46,776 nt of DNA from Pseudomonadota bacterium (GCA_026399755.1 JAPLQI010000079.1:1-46776), one strand, 5' to 3'. Positions 30,317-40,243 are shown, counted from the stretch's first letter. Made by a program: numbers and translations. Notes: a model not told the origin generated them from the letters alone.

Positions 30317-31473
30317 TTTATATTCGCTCTGTTCGCACCCTCAGCCTCGCCGCCTTTGCCGCGGGGCTTTTTACTGCCTGTGCTACGCCCAATCCTCCAG
30401 TAACACCTACAGAGACCAAGGCTGAGGCATCCTCCCCCGCGTCTTCGCCCTATCAAATTAGCAGTTGGCAAGCCCTGCCCAATTGGCCGGGGGACGATTT
30501 AGCGACCAGTTTTACGACCTGGCAAAAGTCTTGCTCTAAGCTAAAAAGCGAGCCTTGGCTCAAGCTTTGTAGCGATGCCAAGGGCGTATCTGCCCAAAAT
30601 GCGCGTCAGTTTATTGAATCAAGTTTCACGCCTTACAAACTCAGCAATCCAGACGGTAGCCAAACCGGCTTAATTACGGGTTATTACGAGCCCATTTATG
30701 CGGGTAGCTTGCAGAAAACAACGAGCGCCACTTACCCTTTATATGCGCCGCCTAAAGATATGATTAGCGTAGAGCTGGCTGAGCTTTACCCCGAACTTAA
30801 AGGTAAGCGTGTACGGGGTCGCCTTGTTGGCAACAAACTCGTACCTTACTTTGATCGCGCAGATATTGTGACCAAGAACATCAACGCCCCTGTTTTAGCT
30901 TGGCTAGAAAGCGCGATGGATGTGCAGTTTTTGCAAATTCAAGGCTCAGGCCGTGTTCGTTTAGAAAATGGTAAAGAGTTGCGCATAGGCTACGCCGATC
31001 AAAATGGCCATCCCTATAAGCCAGTGGGTCGCTGGCTGGTTGAGCAAGGCGAATTAAAAGCCGCCGATGTTTCAATGCAAACCATCCGTAGCTGGGCGAT
31101 CGCCAACCCTGCTCGCATTGAGAACTTACTGGACAGCAATCCAAGTTATGTATTTTTCCGCACTCTTCCCCCATCCAATGAAGGCCCGATTGGCGCGCAA
31201 AATATTCCTTTAACGGCAGGGTTTAGTATTGCGGTAGATAAAAAAACCATTCCACTAGGTAGCATGGCATTTATTGCGACGGACAGGCCAGATAATGGCG
31301 GAGGAATTCATCGCCTTGTGGCCGCCCAAGATACGGGTGGTGCAATTCGCGGCACGGTACGGGCAGATTTCTTTTGGGGTACTGGGGACGCAGCGGGGGA
31401 ATTGGCTGGAAAAATGAAGCAAGACGGCCAGCTTTGGTTGCTGTGGCCTAAAGATTTGGCTTTGCCTAATTAA
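30313..31473 (+). CDS. mltA: Membrane-bound lytic murein transglycosylase A
   Basis: 386 residues. A lipoprotein signal has lipobox LFTAC, with Cys near residue 23. The MltA barrel domain spans about 130-290 (LITGYYEPIYAGSL near 117; FLQIQGSGRVRLENG near 207). The C-terminal 3D domain contains the three conserved Asp: SMAFIATDRPDNGG and LVAAQDTGGAIRGTVRADFF, with the catalytic Asp in the latter. It cleaves peptidoglycan to 1,6-anhydromuropeptides from the outer membrane inner leaflet. Coupled to the phaM-like gene by a 4-base overlap. It ends before a 14-bp inverted repeat. Confidence 0.95.
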   Translation: MIYIRSVRTLSLAAFAAGLFTACATPNPPVTPTETKAEASSPASSPYQISSWQALPNWPGDDLATSFTTWQKSCSKLKSEPWLKLCSDAKGVSAQNARQFIESSFTPYKLSNPDGSQTGLITGYYEPIYAGSLQKTTSATYPLYAPPKDMISVELAELYPELKGKRVRGRLVGNKLVPYFDRADIVTKNINAPVLAWLESAMDVQFLQIQGSGRVRLENGKELRIGYADQNGHPYKPVGRWLVEQGELKAADVSMQTIRSWAIANPARIENLLDSNPSYVFFRTLPPSNEGPIGAQNIPLTAGFSIAVDKKTIPLGSMAFIATDRPDNGGGIHRLVAAQDTGGAIRGTVRADFFWGTGDAAGELAGKMKQDGQLWLLWPKDLALPN

Positions 31474-31538
31474 ACCTTGAATTGGCTGCTACTCATTGAA
31501 ACAGTAGCCAAAAAATAAAATAAGATCGTCACTTTCAA

Positions 31539-31576
31539 TAGTCAGGAATTCACAAGGAAGATTGAATTCCTGACTA
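31539..31576. terminator. 14-bp perfect inverted repeat between convergent genes
   Basis: Arms 31539-31552 and 31563-31576 (TAGTCAGGAATTCA and its complement) around a 10-base loop, between mltA and the outer-membrane protein gene. It lacks a clear T run, so it may be a weak terminator or an mRNA-stabilising structure. Confidence 0.6.
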
Positions 31577-31610
31577 CGAAAAATAATAGTTTCTAATGAA
31601 ACAGTCATAC

Positions 31611-32123
31611 TTAAAAGTGATAACCAACGCCTAAAAGCCATGTGGTTACTTTCGCTTTATTAAAATATTGACCTTCAAATTTCATAGACCAATTCTGCCC
31701 CAGCCTCATCCGGGTGCCTGCGCCAAAATTAGTATCTGTCTCCGAGTAATCGGCATATCTTTTTTGACTGCTGATAAATTGGGTCCGCCCTAAGCCCAAC
31801 TTTGCATATAAGTCAAAGCGCTCATTCAGAGGCAAATTGCTGACAAGAGAAATGCCGTAATGATTTTCTGGGGTATATTTCACTTTTTCCTCGAACCAAC
31901 CAGCGAACATTGGTGTCACCAAACCTAATCCGACAAACTGCCCTTCTATCGCAAAATTAGCATTAATTTGATAAGCCAGCTGTGCGGAAAACGCAGCGTC
32001 GAGGTCAGAATCAGTAGAATATTGTGACCTTCCAATAGAGAGATCAGCCATAAAACCCGGCCGAATTTCTGCACTGGCAGAAGCGGCTATCAATAAAAAA
32101 CCAAGTGCAGCAAATACGCGCAT
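31611..32123 (-). CDS. Outer-membrane beta-barrel protein
   Basis: 170 residues with a signal peptide (MRVFAALGFLLIAASASAE). The mature protein is about 150 residues of alternating beta-strands with aromatic girdle residues (YQINANFAIEGQFVGLGLV) and the terminal GVGYHF, with C-terminal Phe for recognition by BamA. The size fits an eight-stranded OmpA/OmpX-like barrel (OMP_b-brl type). DLYAKLGLGRTQF and NWSMKFEGQYF are typical hairpins of such barrels. Function (adhesion or small-molecule passage) cannot be told from sequence. The gene is monocistronic. Confidence 0.8.
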   Translation of the reverse strand: MRVFAALGFLLIAASASAEIRPGFMADLSIGRSQYSTDSDLDAAFSAQLAYQINANFAIEGQFVGLGLVTPMFAGWFEEKVKYTPENHYGISLVSNLPLNERFDLYAKLGLGRTQFISSQKRYADYSETDTNFGAGTRMRLGQNWSMKFEGQYFNKAKVTTWLLGVGYHF

Positions 32124-32243
32124 AAAAGCCCCTGTCGAATCTATTTATATTGATTTATGAAGAGGGTCTATTATGCCATTTAACTAGAATTGCAGTAGCA
32201 ATACTTTCAATACAATTTCAACTAAATTTCAATAAAACTTCAA

Positions 32244-32288
32244 TTGCCAACAAAATGGCAGGGTTTGGTTTTTCGCTTTTGTTGGCAA
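32244..32288 (-). terminator. Hairpin downstream of the Rieske gene
   Basis: Perfect 12-bp inverted repeat (TTGCCAACAAAA at 32244-32255 and its complement at 32277-32288) with a 21-base loop. It starts just after the Rieske gene stop on the minus strand, so a termination or 3'-end stabilising role is likely. Confidence 0.55.
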
Positions 32289-32295
32289 AGTCATT

Positions 32296-33405
32296 TCAGC
32301 GCAAATCCGCCCCTAATTCTCTCCTTAAAAATGCATGAAAATGTCGCATGCCATCTTCCATTGGGCTCTGATATGGACCCACTTCATTCCGACCCGCTTT
32401 ATACAGTGCACTACGCCCCGCTTCCATTCTGCGAATAATTTCTTGATCTTCTATGGCGGTTTCTGCATAAGCGGCCTGTTCGGCGGCTAATAATTCCGGC
32501 TCAAACCACGCAATATCTTCTGGATAATAAAATTCAACACTATTTTTATAGCTGCGCGGGCCAGTCGGAATAATAGTTGATATCACCAAAGTATGCGGAT
32601 ACCACTCCACCATAATATTGGGATAATAAGTCAGCCAAATCGCGCCATGCTTGGGGGTTTTGCCTTGGCCATAGCGCATTAATTCGGCATGCCAATCGGC
32701 ATAAACTTGCGAGCCTGGCTTGGCTAATGCGTTATGCACACCGACGGTTTGTACTGAATACCAATCGCCAAATTCCCAAGCCAAATCAGCGCATTCAACA
32801 AAGCGCCCAAGGCCGGGGTGAAATGGGTCGACATGATAATCTTCCAAATAAACTTCAATAAATGTTTTCCAATTGCCTTCGTATTCATCTACGGCAACGC
32901 TATGGAATACATATTTAGAAAAATCTAAATCTTTAGCTACGCCCAAGTTTTTTAAATCGCCTTCAATATCTCTGCCAGATTCAAATAACAATCCGTTCCA
33001 ACTTTGCAGAGGCGTGCTGGGCAAATGCAGACAAGGGTTTTTCTTAAAATGTGGCGCGCCAAGTAATTCCCCTTTTGCATCGTAGGTCCAGCGATGTAGG
33101 GGGCAAACGGTAAGGGCTTGATTGCCTCGGCCTTCCAATATCAGTGCCTGGCGATGGCGGCAAATATTGGAAAGCAGATTAATTCCGCCTTCGCTACGCT
33201 TTAAGTATCTGGCGTCGTTATCGGCCTCAAGTACATGATAATCACCCACTTCGGGCACCATCAACTCATGGCCGATATAACGTGGTCCTTGGGCAAATAA
33301 ACGCGCTTGTTCTATTTGGTAAAGCTGCTCATCAAAATAAGCATTGACGGGTAATTGTGAATCGATTGTGTCTTGTACAAGGGCAATGTTTGCCAAGTTG
33401 GACAT
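32296..33405 (-). CDS. Rieske 2Fe-2S aromatic ring-hydroxylating oxygenase, alpha subunit
   Basis: 369 residues from ATG 33405; the frame to 33438 adds a weak N-terminus. The Rieske cluster ligands are clear: CRH near residue 84 and CPLH near 103 (C-x-H-x16-C-x2-H). The C-terminal catalytic domain holds the mononuclear iron site in EDYHVDPFHPGLG (two His) near 190, with a distal Asp. Such enzymes hydroxylate or demethylate small aromatic or quaternary-amine substrates using a separate reductase. No ferredoxin or reductase is adjacent, so the partner is encoded elsewhere and the substrate is unknown. Confidence 0.87.
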   Translation of the reverse strand: MSNLANIALVQDTIDSQLPVNAYFDEQLYQIEQARLFAQGPRYIGHELMVPEVGDYHVLEADNDARYLKRSEGGINLLSNICRHRQALILEGRGNQALTVCPLHRWTYDAKGELLGAPHFKKNPCLHLPSTPLQSWNGLLFESGRDIEGDLKNLGVAKDLDFSKYVFHSVAVDEYEGNWKTFIEVYLEDYHVDPFHPGLGRFVECADLAWEFGDWYSVQTVGVHNALAKPGSQVYADWHAELMRYGQGKTPKHGAIWLTYYPNIMVEWYPHTLVISTIIPTGPRSYKNSVEFYYPEDIAWFEPELLAAEQAAYAETAIEDQEIIRRMEAGRSALYKAGRNEVGPYQSPMEDGMRHFHAFLRRELGADLR

Positions 33406-33547
33406 ATACTGCACCCCCAAAAAGAGAGGCCTTGCCACTGTCGCTGTCGTGCAGCGAACATCAGATGGGTGGGCAAGCCATCAATAAAAAAGCCGAGCAT
33501 GACGCCCGACTCGCAAAGGATGACGATTCTCGCCGAAACAAGCCACT

Positions 33548-33715
33548 CTAGCAGCCTGTCGGACTTAGGCGGTCGCAGCGAAAAATCGCATGATTGAGAC
33601 CAAATTCTGCCGGATTTGCAGCGCCAATAACGAGTTATTGGTCAAAAATACGGTGAAATATGGGCCAATCAGGTGATTTTGCAGCCGACTGATGCTAAGT
33701 CCGACAGGCTGCTAG
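33548..33715. mobile_element. MITE-like element with 21-bp perfect terminal inverted repeats
   Basis: 168 bp bounded by exact 21-bp inverted repeats at 33548-33568 and 33695-33715 (outer end CTAGCAGCCTGTCGGACTT). There is no ORF inside. An internal GCGAAAAATCGCATGATT segment recurs, with one change, in the shorter relic at 40244-40301. Size, perfect ends and a diverged second copy indicate a non-autonomous transposable element. No transposase in the window can be linked to it. A CTAG/CTAG end makes a target duplication hard to define. Confidence 0.85.
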
Positions 33716-33741
33716 GCAAGTTACTCGGCAAAATCACCTTA

Positions 33742-33775
33742 AAAACCACCATCTCCTATCGTAGATGGTGGTTTT
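33742..33775 (-). terminator. acnB terminator
   Basis: A 13-bp stem (33742-33754 with 33763-33775; AAAACCACCATCT and complement), followed by T-rich sequence on the minus strand. Seven bases beyond the acnB stop. Confidence 0.88.
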
Positions 33776-33781
33776 ATTTTC

Positions 33782-36355
33782 TTACTTCACTTCAGCTGCA
33801 ATGTCGCTATAGCGCTTAATTTGATCAAAATTCAAGTAGCGATACACTTCGTCCGATTTCTGCTCAAGAATGCCAATGTTTGCAAGGTATTCTGCATGCG
33901 TTGGAATCTTGCCCAGCATTGCGCAAACAGAAGCCAGCTCGGCCGAGCCCAGATAAACACGGGTATCAATCCCTAAGCGATTTGGGAAGTTACGTGTAGA
34001 GGTCGAGAACGCAGTCGAGCCCTTGCGCACTTGTGCTTGGTTACCCATGCACAATGAGCAGCCTGGCATTTCCATGCGCGCACCCGTGCGGCCTAATACG
34101 CCGTAATGACCTTCTTCTGTCAGCTGCTGTGCATCCATCTTGGTAGGTGGCGCAATCCATAAACGAACTGGGATATCGCTCTTGCCTTCAAGCAATTTAG
34201 AAGCCGCGCGGAAGTGACCGATATTGGTCATGCAAGAGCCGATAAATACTTCGTCAATGGTGTCGCCCGCCACTTCAGACAAGAATTTCACGTCATCAGG
34301 GTCGTTCGGGCAAGCGACGATAGGCTCTTTAATATCGGCCAAATCGATTTCAATAATCGTGGAGTATTCGGCATCCGCATCTGGCTGCATCAATACAGGG
34401 TTCGCCAGCCATTCTTCCATCGCGGCGATACGGCGCGCCAAGGTGCGTGCATCCGCGTAGCCTTCAGCAATCATCCACTTCATCAGTGTGATGTTTGAGG
34501 TGAGGTATTCAGCGATCGGCTCTTTATCGAGCTGTACCGAACAACCCGCAGCAGAACGCTCAGCAGACGCGTCAGACAATTCAAAGGCTTGCTCAACTTT
34601 TAGCTTAGGCAGACCTTCAATTTCAAGGATGCGGCCGGAGAAAATGTTTTGCTTGCCTTTCTTTTCTACCGTCAGCAAGCCTTGCTTGATGGCATACAGC
34701 GGAATGGCATTAACCAAATCACGCAAAGTAATGCCTGGCTGCATTTCGCCTTTAAAGCGCACCAGTACCGATTCTGGCATATCCAGCGGCATGACGCCGG
34801 TTGCAGCAGCAAAAGCCACTAGGCCCGAGCCCGCAGGGAAGGAAATACCAATTGGGAAACGAGTGTGGCTATCGCCGCCCGTGCCGACTGTATCTGGCAG
34901 CAATAAGCGATTAAGCCATGAGTGAATCACACCGTCGCCTGGACGCAACGATACACCGCCACGAGTCGAGATGAATTCTGGCAATTCGTGGTGCATTTTG
35001 ACATCCACTGGCTTTGGGTAAGCCGCGGTATGGCAGAACGATTGCATCACTAAATCTGCCGAGAAGCCAAGGCAAGCTAAGTCTTTTAGCTCATCACGGG
35101 TCATCGGGCCGGTGGTGTCTTGTGAGCCAACCGAGGTCATACGTGGCTCGCAATACGTACCCGGACGAACGCCTGTTACGCCACAGGCTTTACCTACCAT
35201 TTTCTGCGCTAGGCTAAAGCCTTTGCCAGAATCAACGGGGGCAACTGGGCGTTTGAATACGGTCGATGCAACCAGACCCAGTGATTCACGGGCTTTATCG
35301 GTTAAACCACGGCCAATAATCAAAGGAATACGACCACCAGCACGTACTTCATCGAGTAACACATCTGTTTTTAGGCTAAAGGTTGAAACAACCACGCCGT
35401 TTTTCTCGATTTTGCCTTCCAGCGGATAAACGTCGATCACATCACCCGTTTCAAGCGTAGAAATATCTACTTCAATCGGCAAAGCGCCTGCGTCTTCCAT
35501 GGTGTTAAAGAAGATAGGTGCAATTTTTGTACCTAAGCAAAAACCACCAAAGCGCTTGTTCGGCACATAAGGAATGTCATCCCCTGTAAACCACAGTACC
35601 GAGTTAGTCGCTGATTTACGTGAAGAACCTGTCCCAACCACATCGCCAACGTAAGCAATTTTGTGGCCTTTGGCTTTAAGTGCATCTAGCTGCTTGATTG
35701 GGCCAACGCTACCTGGCTGATCGGCCTCAATGCCTGGGCGCGGGTTTTTGAGCATGGCGAGCGCATGCAATGGAATATCTGGGCGTGACCAAGCATCCGG
35801 GGCTGGCGACAAATCGTCGGTATTGGTTTCGCCCGATACTTTAAATACCGTCAGTGTTACTTTTTCTGGCACAGCTGGACGGCTCGTGAACCATTCTGCA
35901 TCGGCCCATGATTGTAAAACTTGCTTAGCAAAGGCATTTCCCGCATCGGCTTTGGTTTTTACATCATGAAATGCATCAAACATTAATAGTGTTTTGGATA
36001 ATGCAGTAGCAGCAATCGCAGCAATTTCTGCGTCATCCAATAAATCAACCAAAGGCGCAATATTAAAGCCCCCCAACATGGTGCCTAATAATTCAGTCGC
36101 TTTTGCGCGGCTGATCAAGCTGCAAACTTCTGAGCCGTGGGCTACAGCGGCTAAATAAGATGCTTTGACCTTGGCCGCGTTATCTACTCCGGCAGGAACA
36201 CGGTAAGTAATTAGGTCGACAAGAAAGGCCTCTTCCCCTTTTGGTGGGTTTTTTAACAACTCGATCAAATCGGTTGTTTGCGACACATTCAGTGGAAGCG
36301 CTGGGATACCCTGTGCTGCGCGCTCTGCAACATGCTGACGATAGACTTCTAGCAC
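33782..36355 (-). CDS. acnB: Aconitate hydratase B
   Basis: 857 residues from GTG 36355, preferred because AAAGGTCC lies just upstream and because known AcnB proteins begin at this point (xLEEYRKHVAERAAxG); the TTG at 36370 would add five residues. N-terminal HEAT-like domain (about 1-155), swivel domain with [14 protein letters not shown] (about 240-250), and the catalytic domains with [17 protein letters not shown] and the Fe-S ligand motif GSCMTNIG near 700 and CSLCMGNQ near 760. It converts citrate to isocitrate in the TCA cycle and, without its cluster, binds mRNA. The promoter lies at 36412-36440. Single gene. Confidence 0.97.
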   Translation of the reverse strand: MLEVYRQHVAERAAQGIPALPLNVSQTTDLIELLKNPPKGEEAFLVDLITYRVPAGVDNAAKVKASYLAAVAHGSEVCSLISRAKATELLGTMLGGFNIAPLVDLLDDAEIAAIAATALSKTLLMFDAFHDVKTKADAGNAFAKQVLQSWADAEWFTSRPAVPEKVTLTVFKVSGETNTDDLSPAPDAWSRPDIPLHALAMLKNPRPGIEADQPGSVGPIKQLDALKAKGHKIAYVGDVVGTGSSRKSATNSVLWFTGDDIPYVPNKRFGGFCLGTKIAPIFFNTMEDAGALPIEVDISTLETGDVIDVYPLEGKIEKNGVVVSTFSLKTDVLLDEVRAGGRIPLIIGRGLTDKARESLGLVASTVFKRPVAPVDSGKGFSLAQKMVGKACGVTGVRPGTYCEPRMTSVGSQDTTGPMTRDELKDLACLGFSADLVMQSFCHTAAYPKPVDVKMHHELPEFISTRGGVSLRPGDGVIHSWLNRLLLPDTVGTGGDSHTRFPIGISFPAGSGLVAFAAATGVMPLDMPESVLVRFKGEMQPGITLRDLVNAIPLYAIKQGLLTVEKKGKQNIFSGRILEIEGLPKLKVEQAFELSDASAERSAAGCSVQLDKEPIAEYLTSNITLMKWMIAEGYADARTLARRIAAMEEWLANPVLMQPDADAEYSTIIEIDLADIKEPIVACPNDPDDVKFLSEVAGDTIDEVFIGSCMTNIGHFRAASKLLEGKSDIPVRLWIAPPTKMDAQQLTEEGHYGVLGRTGARMEMPGCSLCMGNQAQVRKGSTAFSTSTRNFPNRLGIDTRVYLGSAELASVCAMLGKIPTHAEYLANIGILEQKSDEVYRYLNFDQIKRYSDIAAEVK

Positions 36356-36411
36356 GGTTGGACCTTTCAAGTGATGATGGGATGGTGTCGAGAAATACTC
36401 GGACTAGTGAC

Positions 36412-36440
36412 ATTTTACCTGTCTAGCTTTTAGATGTGAA
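36412..36440 (-). promoter_or_regulatory. acnB promoter
   Basis: On the minus strand, -35 TTCACA (rc of 36435-36440), a 17-bp spacer and -10 TAAAAT (rc of 36412-36417); transcription would start near 36405. Each hexamer is one base from consensus. Confidence 0.6.
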
Positions 36441-36534
36441 TCAAAGTGTAACTACTTTTGTTGCACTACAATAAAAAGCCTCGCGCAAAGGCGCACCACT
36501 CATCCTGCCGTAAAGGGGGCTAAGTCGATTTAGC

Positions 36535-36563
36535 TTGCGTTTCTGTCTGTCTATCGGTATGAT
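36535..36563 (+). promoter_or_regulatory. rhlE promoter and structured leader
   Basis: -35 TTGCGT at 36535-36540, 17-bp spacer, -10 TATGAT at 36558-36563. The start near 36570 leaves a leader of about 178 nt before the rhlE ATG. It contains hairpins such as TTTGTGC/GCACAAA (36575-36594) and TTAGCGT/ACGCTGA near 36652-36675. Long structured leaders are typical of autoregulated or cold-responsive RNA helicase genes. The rest of the 377-bp gap between acnB and rhlE shows no gene. Confidence 0.55.
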
Positions 36564-36747
36564 CCGCAACCTTCTTTGTGCATTACCGCACAAATTCCCA
36601 TCGTACCCTGACCTTCCCCCGCCTGTGCTGTATGAGACGCGGATTGACCGGTTAGCGTCGATGTAACGCTGACGGCCGATTTCCGTATTTACTTCCGGAA
36701 TGCGCCCGTCTTCCCGCTCGCCGCGGGATATATTCAAAGGAATATTC

Positions 36748-38319
36748 ATGCCACATCGCGAAACTCATTCTGAAACTACGCCTAACGCATTTGCCGAAAT
36801 GGGCCTTGCTACTGAGCTAGTACAAGAACTGATTAAGCTTGGTATCACTACACCTACTCCAGTACAAGCTGCTGCAGTTCCATTGTTGATGGCTGGCCAT
36901 GATGTAATGGCTTCAGCTCAAACAGGTACAGGTAAGACTGCTGCATTCTTATTGCCAGCCCTGCACAAATTATTTAAGCCAGCTAAGCACAATGCACGCG
37001 GCCCACGCGTTCTTGTTCTTACACCAACACGTGAACTTGCTGAGCAAGTTGCTAAAGTTGCGACAGATTACTGCAAACTGATCCCACGTTGCAAGGTTGC
37101 TTGCGTAGTGGGTGGCGTTCCTTACCCAGTACAAAACCGTATGTTAGCCCAACCTTACGATGTACTCGTTGCTACTCCAGGTCGTTTATCTGACCTGATG
37201 CGCGGCGGCCGTATTGACTTTGGTCGTTTAGATATGTTGGTTCTGGACGAAGCAGACCGCATGTTAGACATGGGTTTCATTGACGAAGTTGAAGCGATTG
37301 TTTCTGCAATGCCGAAAGATCGTCAAACTGCCCTGTTCTCTGCAACACTTTCAGAAACAGTACAGCGCTTTGCCGGCCCAATGCTGCGTGACCCACGCTT
37401 GGTTGAAATGGAAGTTACAGCTAACGCCCAGCCACAAATCGAGCAAGCTGTTCATTACGCCGACGGTTACGAGCACAAGCAAAAACTGGTTGCTGCTTTG
37501 TTAAAAGAAGCCAGCGAAACACAATCGATTGTATTTACCGCAACTAAAGCAGACGCTGATGGCTTGGCTGAATGGCTTAAGCTAGAAGGCTTCCGCGCTG
37601 CAGCAATGCACGGTGACTTAGCTCAACGTGATCGTCGCCGCACCTTAGATCGTTTGCGTCGCGCTGAGATCGATATCTTGGTTGCAACTGACGTTGCTGC
37701 ACGTGGTATTGACGTTGCGGGTATTGGCTTGGTTCTGAACTTTGACTTGCCACGCTTTGCTGAAGATTATATCCACCGCGTAGGTCGTACTGGCCGTGCC
37801 GGTCGTACGGGCAAAGCGATTTCACTGGTTACCAAAAACGATTTCATGTTACTGACACGTATTCGTCGTCGTTATAACATCGACTTCGGCACTGTTTCCA
37901 TGCCAGGTCTTGAAGCACGCTTCAAGCCAGGTCAAGGCGGCAATGCAGGCGGCGGCTACGGTGATCGCAAGCCTTCCGGCGGTTACAAAGGTAAGCGTCC
38001 ACAAGGTGGTGGCGGTTACGCTGGTTCAGGCGCTGGCAATGGTGGTGGCGGCTACGGTGCAGGTAATGGCGGTGGTTACGGTGACAAGCGTCGCAATGAA
38101 TCACGCGGTGCAGATAGCCGTGGTACAGGCGAGCGCAGCAGCTTTGGTGGCAATGCAGGCGGCGAATCACGTGAAGCTCGTGGTAGCTTCGGCGGCGGCG
38201 CTGGCAACACCAGCAGCAACCCAGGCAGCTTCCGCAATGGTAGCAGCGACCGTGGTGCGCCACGCGCAGAACGTCCAGCAGGCAATGGTGAAACACGCCA
38301 ACGCCGCGCTAGCTGGTAA
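36748..38319 (+). CDS. rhlE: ATP-dependent RNA helicase, DEAD-box, RhlE type
   Basis: 523 residues from ATG 36748 with an AAAGGAAT site. All DEAD-box motifs are present: Q motif region GITTPTPVQ, motif I AQTGTGKT (near 54), Ia PTRELA (near 91), II DEAD (near 163), III SAT, and VI HRVGRTGRAGRTG (near 345). After about residue 390 a long Gly/Arg/Ser/Asn-rich tail (GGGYGAGNGGGYGDKR-type units) probably binds RNA non-specifically and may promote condensates. Roles are ribosome assembly and RNA turnover. The 3' Gly-rich part gives long overlapping frames on both strands, which are composition artefacts. Confidence 0.95.
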   Translation: MPHRETHSETTPNAFAEMGLATELVQELIKLGITTPTPVQAAAVPLLMAGHDVMASAQTGTGKTAAFLLPALHKLFKPAKHNARGPRVLVLTPTRELAEQVAKVATDYCKLIPRCKVACVVGGVPYPVQNRMLAQPYDVLVATPGRLSDLMRGGRIDFGRLDMLVLDEADRMLDMGFIDEVEAIVSAMPKDRQTALFSATLSETVQRFAGPMLRDPRLVEMEVTANAQPQIEQAVHYADGYEHKQKLVAALLKEASETQSIVFTATKADADGLAEWLKLEGFRAAAMHGDLAQRDRRRTLDRLRRAEIDILVATDVAARGIDVAGIGLVLNFDLPRFAEDYIHRVGRTGRAGRTGKAISLVTKNDFMLLTRIRRRYNIDFGTVSMPGLEARFKPGQGGNAGGGYGDRKPSGGYKGKRPQGGGGYAGSGAGNGGGGYGAGNGGGYGDKRRNESRGADSRGTGERSSFGGNAGGESREARGSFGGGAGNTSSNPGSFRNGSSDRGAPRAERPAGNGETRQRRASW

Positions 38320-38401
38320 GCCTGATAGGCTGCATTTAGTCATTAAATCTAATAAGCACTTGGGTACTTCTAAACCATTCGCGTTTTTAGATTAAATTAA
38401 A

Positions 38402-38430
38402 CAGCCCATCCATTCGATGGGCTGTTTTTA
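38402..38430 (+). terminator. rhlE terminator
   Basis: Stem CAGCCCATC/GATGGGCTG with loop CATTC, followed by five T. It lies 83 bases after the rhlE stop. Confidence 0.9.
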
Positions 38431-38445
38431 CTTTTGAGCTAAGCC

Positions 38446-38964
38446 GTGAACCCTAAGCAAATAACACGCATTCGCCCCCTTACCCTTGCTGATATTGATG
38501 CAATTATGCAGATCCAGAGTGCCTGCTACCCCGCCTCATTATTAGAAGATGCCGCACATTTAGCCGCCAAACACCAGCAATCTCCAGCAAGCTGCTGGGT
38601 GGCCGTACATCAAGACGAAGTTTTTGCCTATTTATTAACCCATCCTTGGGCTAGTGATACCCCGCCCGATTTAAATACCCCCCTTCCTCCTGCAATCCCC
38701 AATAGTTTCATTCATTATATTCACGACCTTGCCGTTCACCCCAAAGCTCAAGGATTAGGGTTGGCACGCCAATTATTGGATGCAGCCTTATCTTGGTCTA
38801 AGCAACAGCCATTTACCCACATTCGCCTCGTTGCGATTGCGGGCGCTGAGCCATTTTGGCTCAAACAAGGCTTTACGCCGATAAGCCCGCTTAATGAAAA
38901 AATAATACGCAAGCTATCATCCTACGGCCCTAATACGCACTATCTTGAAGTTAGCCTTAAATAA
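38446..38964 (+). CDS. GNAT family N-acetyltransferase
   Basis: 172 residues with a GTG start at 38446 and only a weak upstream site. N-terminal RPLTLADIDAIMQIQSACYP, the strand-4/helix-3 acetyl-CoA loop in HDLAVHPKAQGLGLARQLLD (about 97-117; Q/R-x-x-G-x-G/A type) and the C-terminal EPFWLKQGFTPI motif are typical of GNAT enzymes. It transfers an acetyl group to an amine; the substrate is unknown. It follows the rhlE terminator and is probably transcribed alone or with residual read-through. Confidence 0.88.
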   Translation: MNPKQITRIRPLTLADIDAIMQIQSACYPASLLEDAAHLAAKHQQSPASCWVAVHQDEVFAYLLTHPWASDTPPDLNTPLPPAIPNSFIHYIHDLAVHPKAQGLGLARQLLDAALSWSKQQPFTHIRLVAIAGAEPFWLKQGFTPISPLNEKIIRKLSSYGPNTHYLEVSLK

Positions 38965-39035
38965 AAGCGCATTACAAAAAAAATAAATGCAAACGGAATT
39001 ACTCTAATTTAATAAACCCCTATTAAGATGAGAAT

Positions 39036-40211
39036 ATGACTAAACGCCCTCGCACTATTCGCCGCAGCCGTGGCGCTACTGAAGTAGATGAATTGATTCA
39101 CATCGCCAGCAGCCTCGCCTTATCATGCACTCTTGTGGAAGATCGTTTTTGGCAAGACAAGCTGGCCTATTTAGTGGCAGAAATTCTAAACGACGAAGAT
39201 GAAGAAGCACTTAATAGCGCCCTAGACACCCTATCTAAAACAGATCCACAGGCGTGGAATGAGCTTGCCGATATTGTTGAAGCCTGCACCGAAACGCATA
39301 GCGTCATCATCGACAAACAAGAAAACCAAGCTGTCATGTTTGCCGTACCACTTCTCGCTTGGTCTCGCTTTAACATTCCTTCTGGCCCCCTTGGGGAAGA
39401 TCGAATTAGCAGCCTGAGGCAACATCTTGCGGAACACGTTTTTGCTAAAGAAGTTAAGTTTTCTATGGCTGATTTTCTATTTAGCCCAGATCAGCTCCCT
39501 CAGGGCTATTGCAATACCGCCAAGCTCAGCAAACTTCTGGCTGGTTTGACCGCTGAAAATGGCACACTGGCTTGCGAACAAGCCTCCAATGCTGAACCAA
39601 CTTCCTTTCTAACTGATACTCGCTATTTACTTGGCGCTATTGCCGCACCAAAAGGGCAGGCATTATTTCGCTGGCAAGAGGCAGATCATTCACGCAAAGA
39701 TATTTTGGCGCAGTGGCAAAAGCACGGACTTGGCTCATTGCAATCCTTGTTTGCAGGGTGCGCGATGGAGTCACTCATCCCTCTTTCATACTTTGCCGCC
39801 TGGAGAGAGTCTGATCGCGCCTCAAGAGCTTATTCACTGCGCGCCACCGTTGCTTTCTTACAACTATCACTCAGCATCGAGGCAAGGCAGCTCAGCTGCG
39901 TCATTGCCGCGTGTCATGGACGCCAACTGGAAGAGTATCGAATTGGCTTTATTCGCCGCAATGAAGAGCCAATGCTGCACGGGGTGGTTTGGCCATTGCT
40001 CGATGGCGAAGATGAGCACACCGATTGCGTCGCCGAGATTGAAGCCATATTGCGCGAATCAGGCATTAACGACATCGTCAATCATGAGCACGCCTTTCCA
40101 ATGGATCAGTGCGACGACTGCGGTAATCCGCTATTTCCCAATTTAGAGGGAGATCTTCTGCATATAGAAACACCAGAAAACAAAGAAACCCCCTCGCCGC
40201 ATTTGCATTAA
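39036..40211 (+). CDS. DUF2863 family protein
   Basis: 391 residues. The start (MTKRPRTIRRSRGATEVDEL) and the overall layout match the betaproteobacterial DUF2863 proteins: basic N-terminus, acidic helical segment (LNDEDEEALNSALDTLSKTD), central AVMFAVPLLAWSRFNIPSGP, later ECYLVRYRIG-like EYRIGFIRR, and a C-terminal CDDCGNPLFPN near residue 364, which could bind zinc with another Cys pair. Function is unknown. No operon partner is evident; 137 bases separate it from the diguanylate cyclase gene, and this gap contains the MITE relic. Confidence 0.82.
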   Translation: MTKRPRTIRRSRGATEVDELIHIASSLALSCTLVEDRFWQDKLAYLVAEILNDEDEEALNSALDTLSKTDPQAWNELADIVEACTETHSVIIDKQENQAVMFAVPLLAWSRFNIPSGPLGEDRISSLRQHLAEHVFAKEVKFSMADFLFSPDQLPQGYCNTAKLSKLLAGLTAENGTLACEQASNAEPTSFLTDTRYLLGAIAAPKGQALFRWQEADHSRKDILAQWQKHGLGSLQSLFAGCAMESLIPLSYFAAWRESDRASRAYSLRATVAFLQLSLSIEARQLSCVIAACHGRQLEEYRIGFIRRNEEPMLHGVVWPLLDGEDEHTDCVAEIEAILRESGINDIVNHEHAFPMDQCDDCGNPLFPNLEGDLLHIETPENKETPSPHLH

Positions 40212-40243
40212 GGGAAAAGGCAGCGGTAAGAGCACAGGCTAAG

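Noticed and set aside
37910-38395. Overlapping ORFs on both strands at the rhlE 3' end
   Set aside because: Composition effect of the Gly/Arg/Asn-rich tail; they contain only low-complexity Ala/Val or Cys/His runs and no ribosome binding sites.
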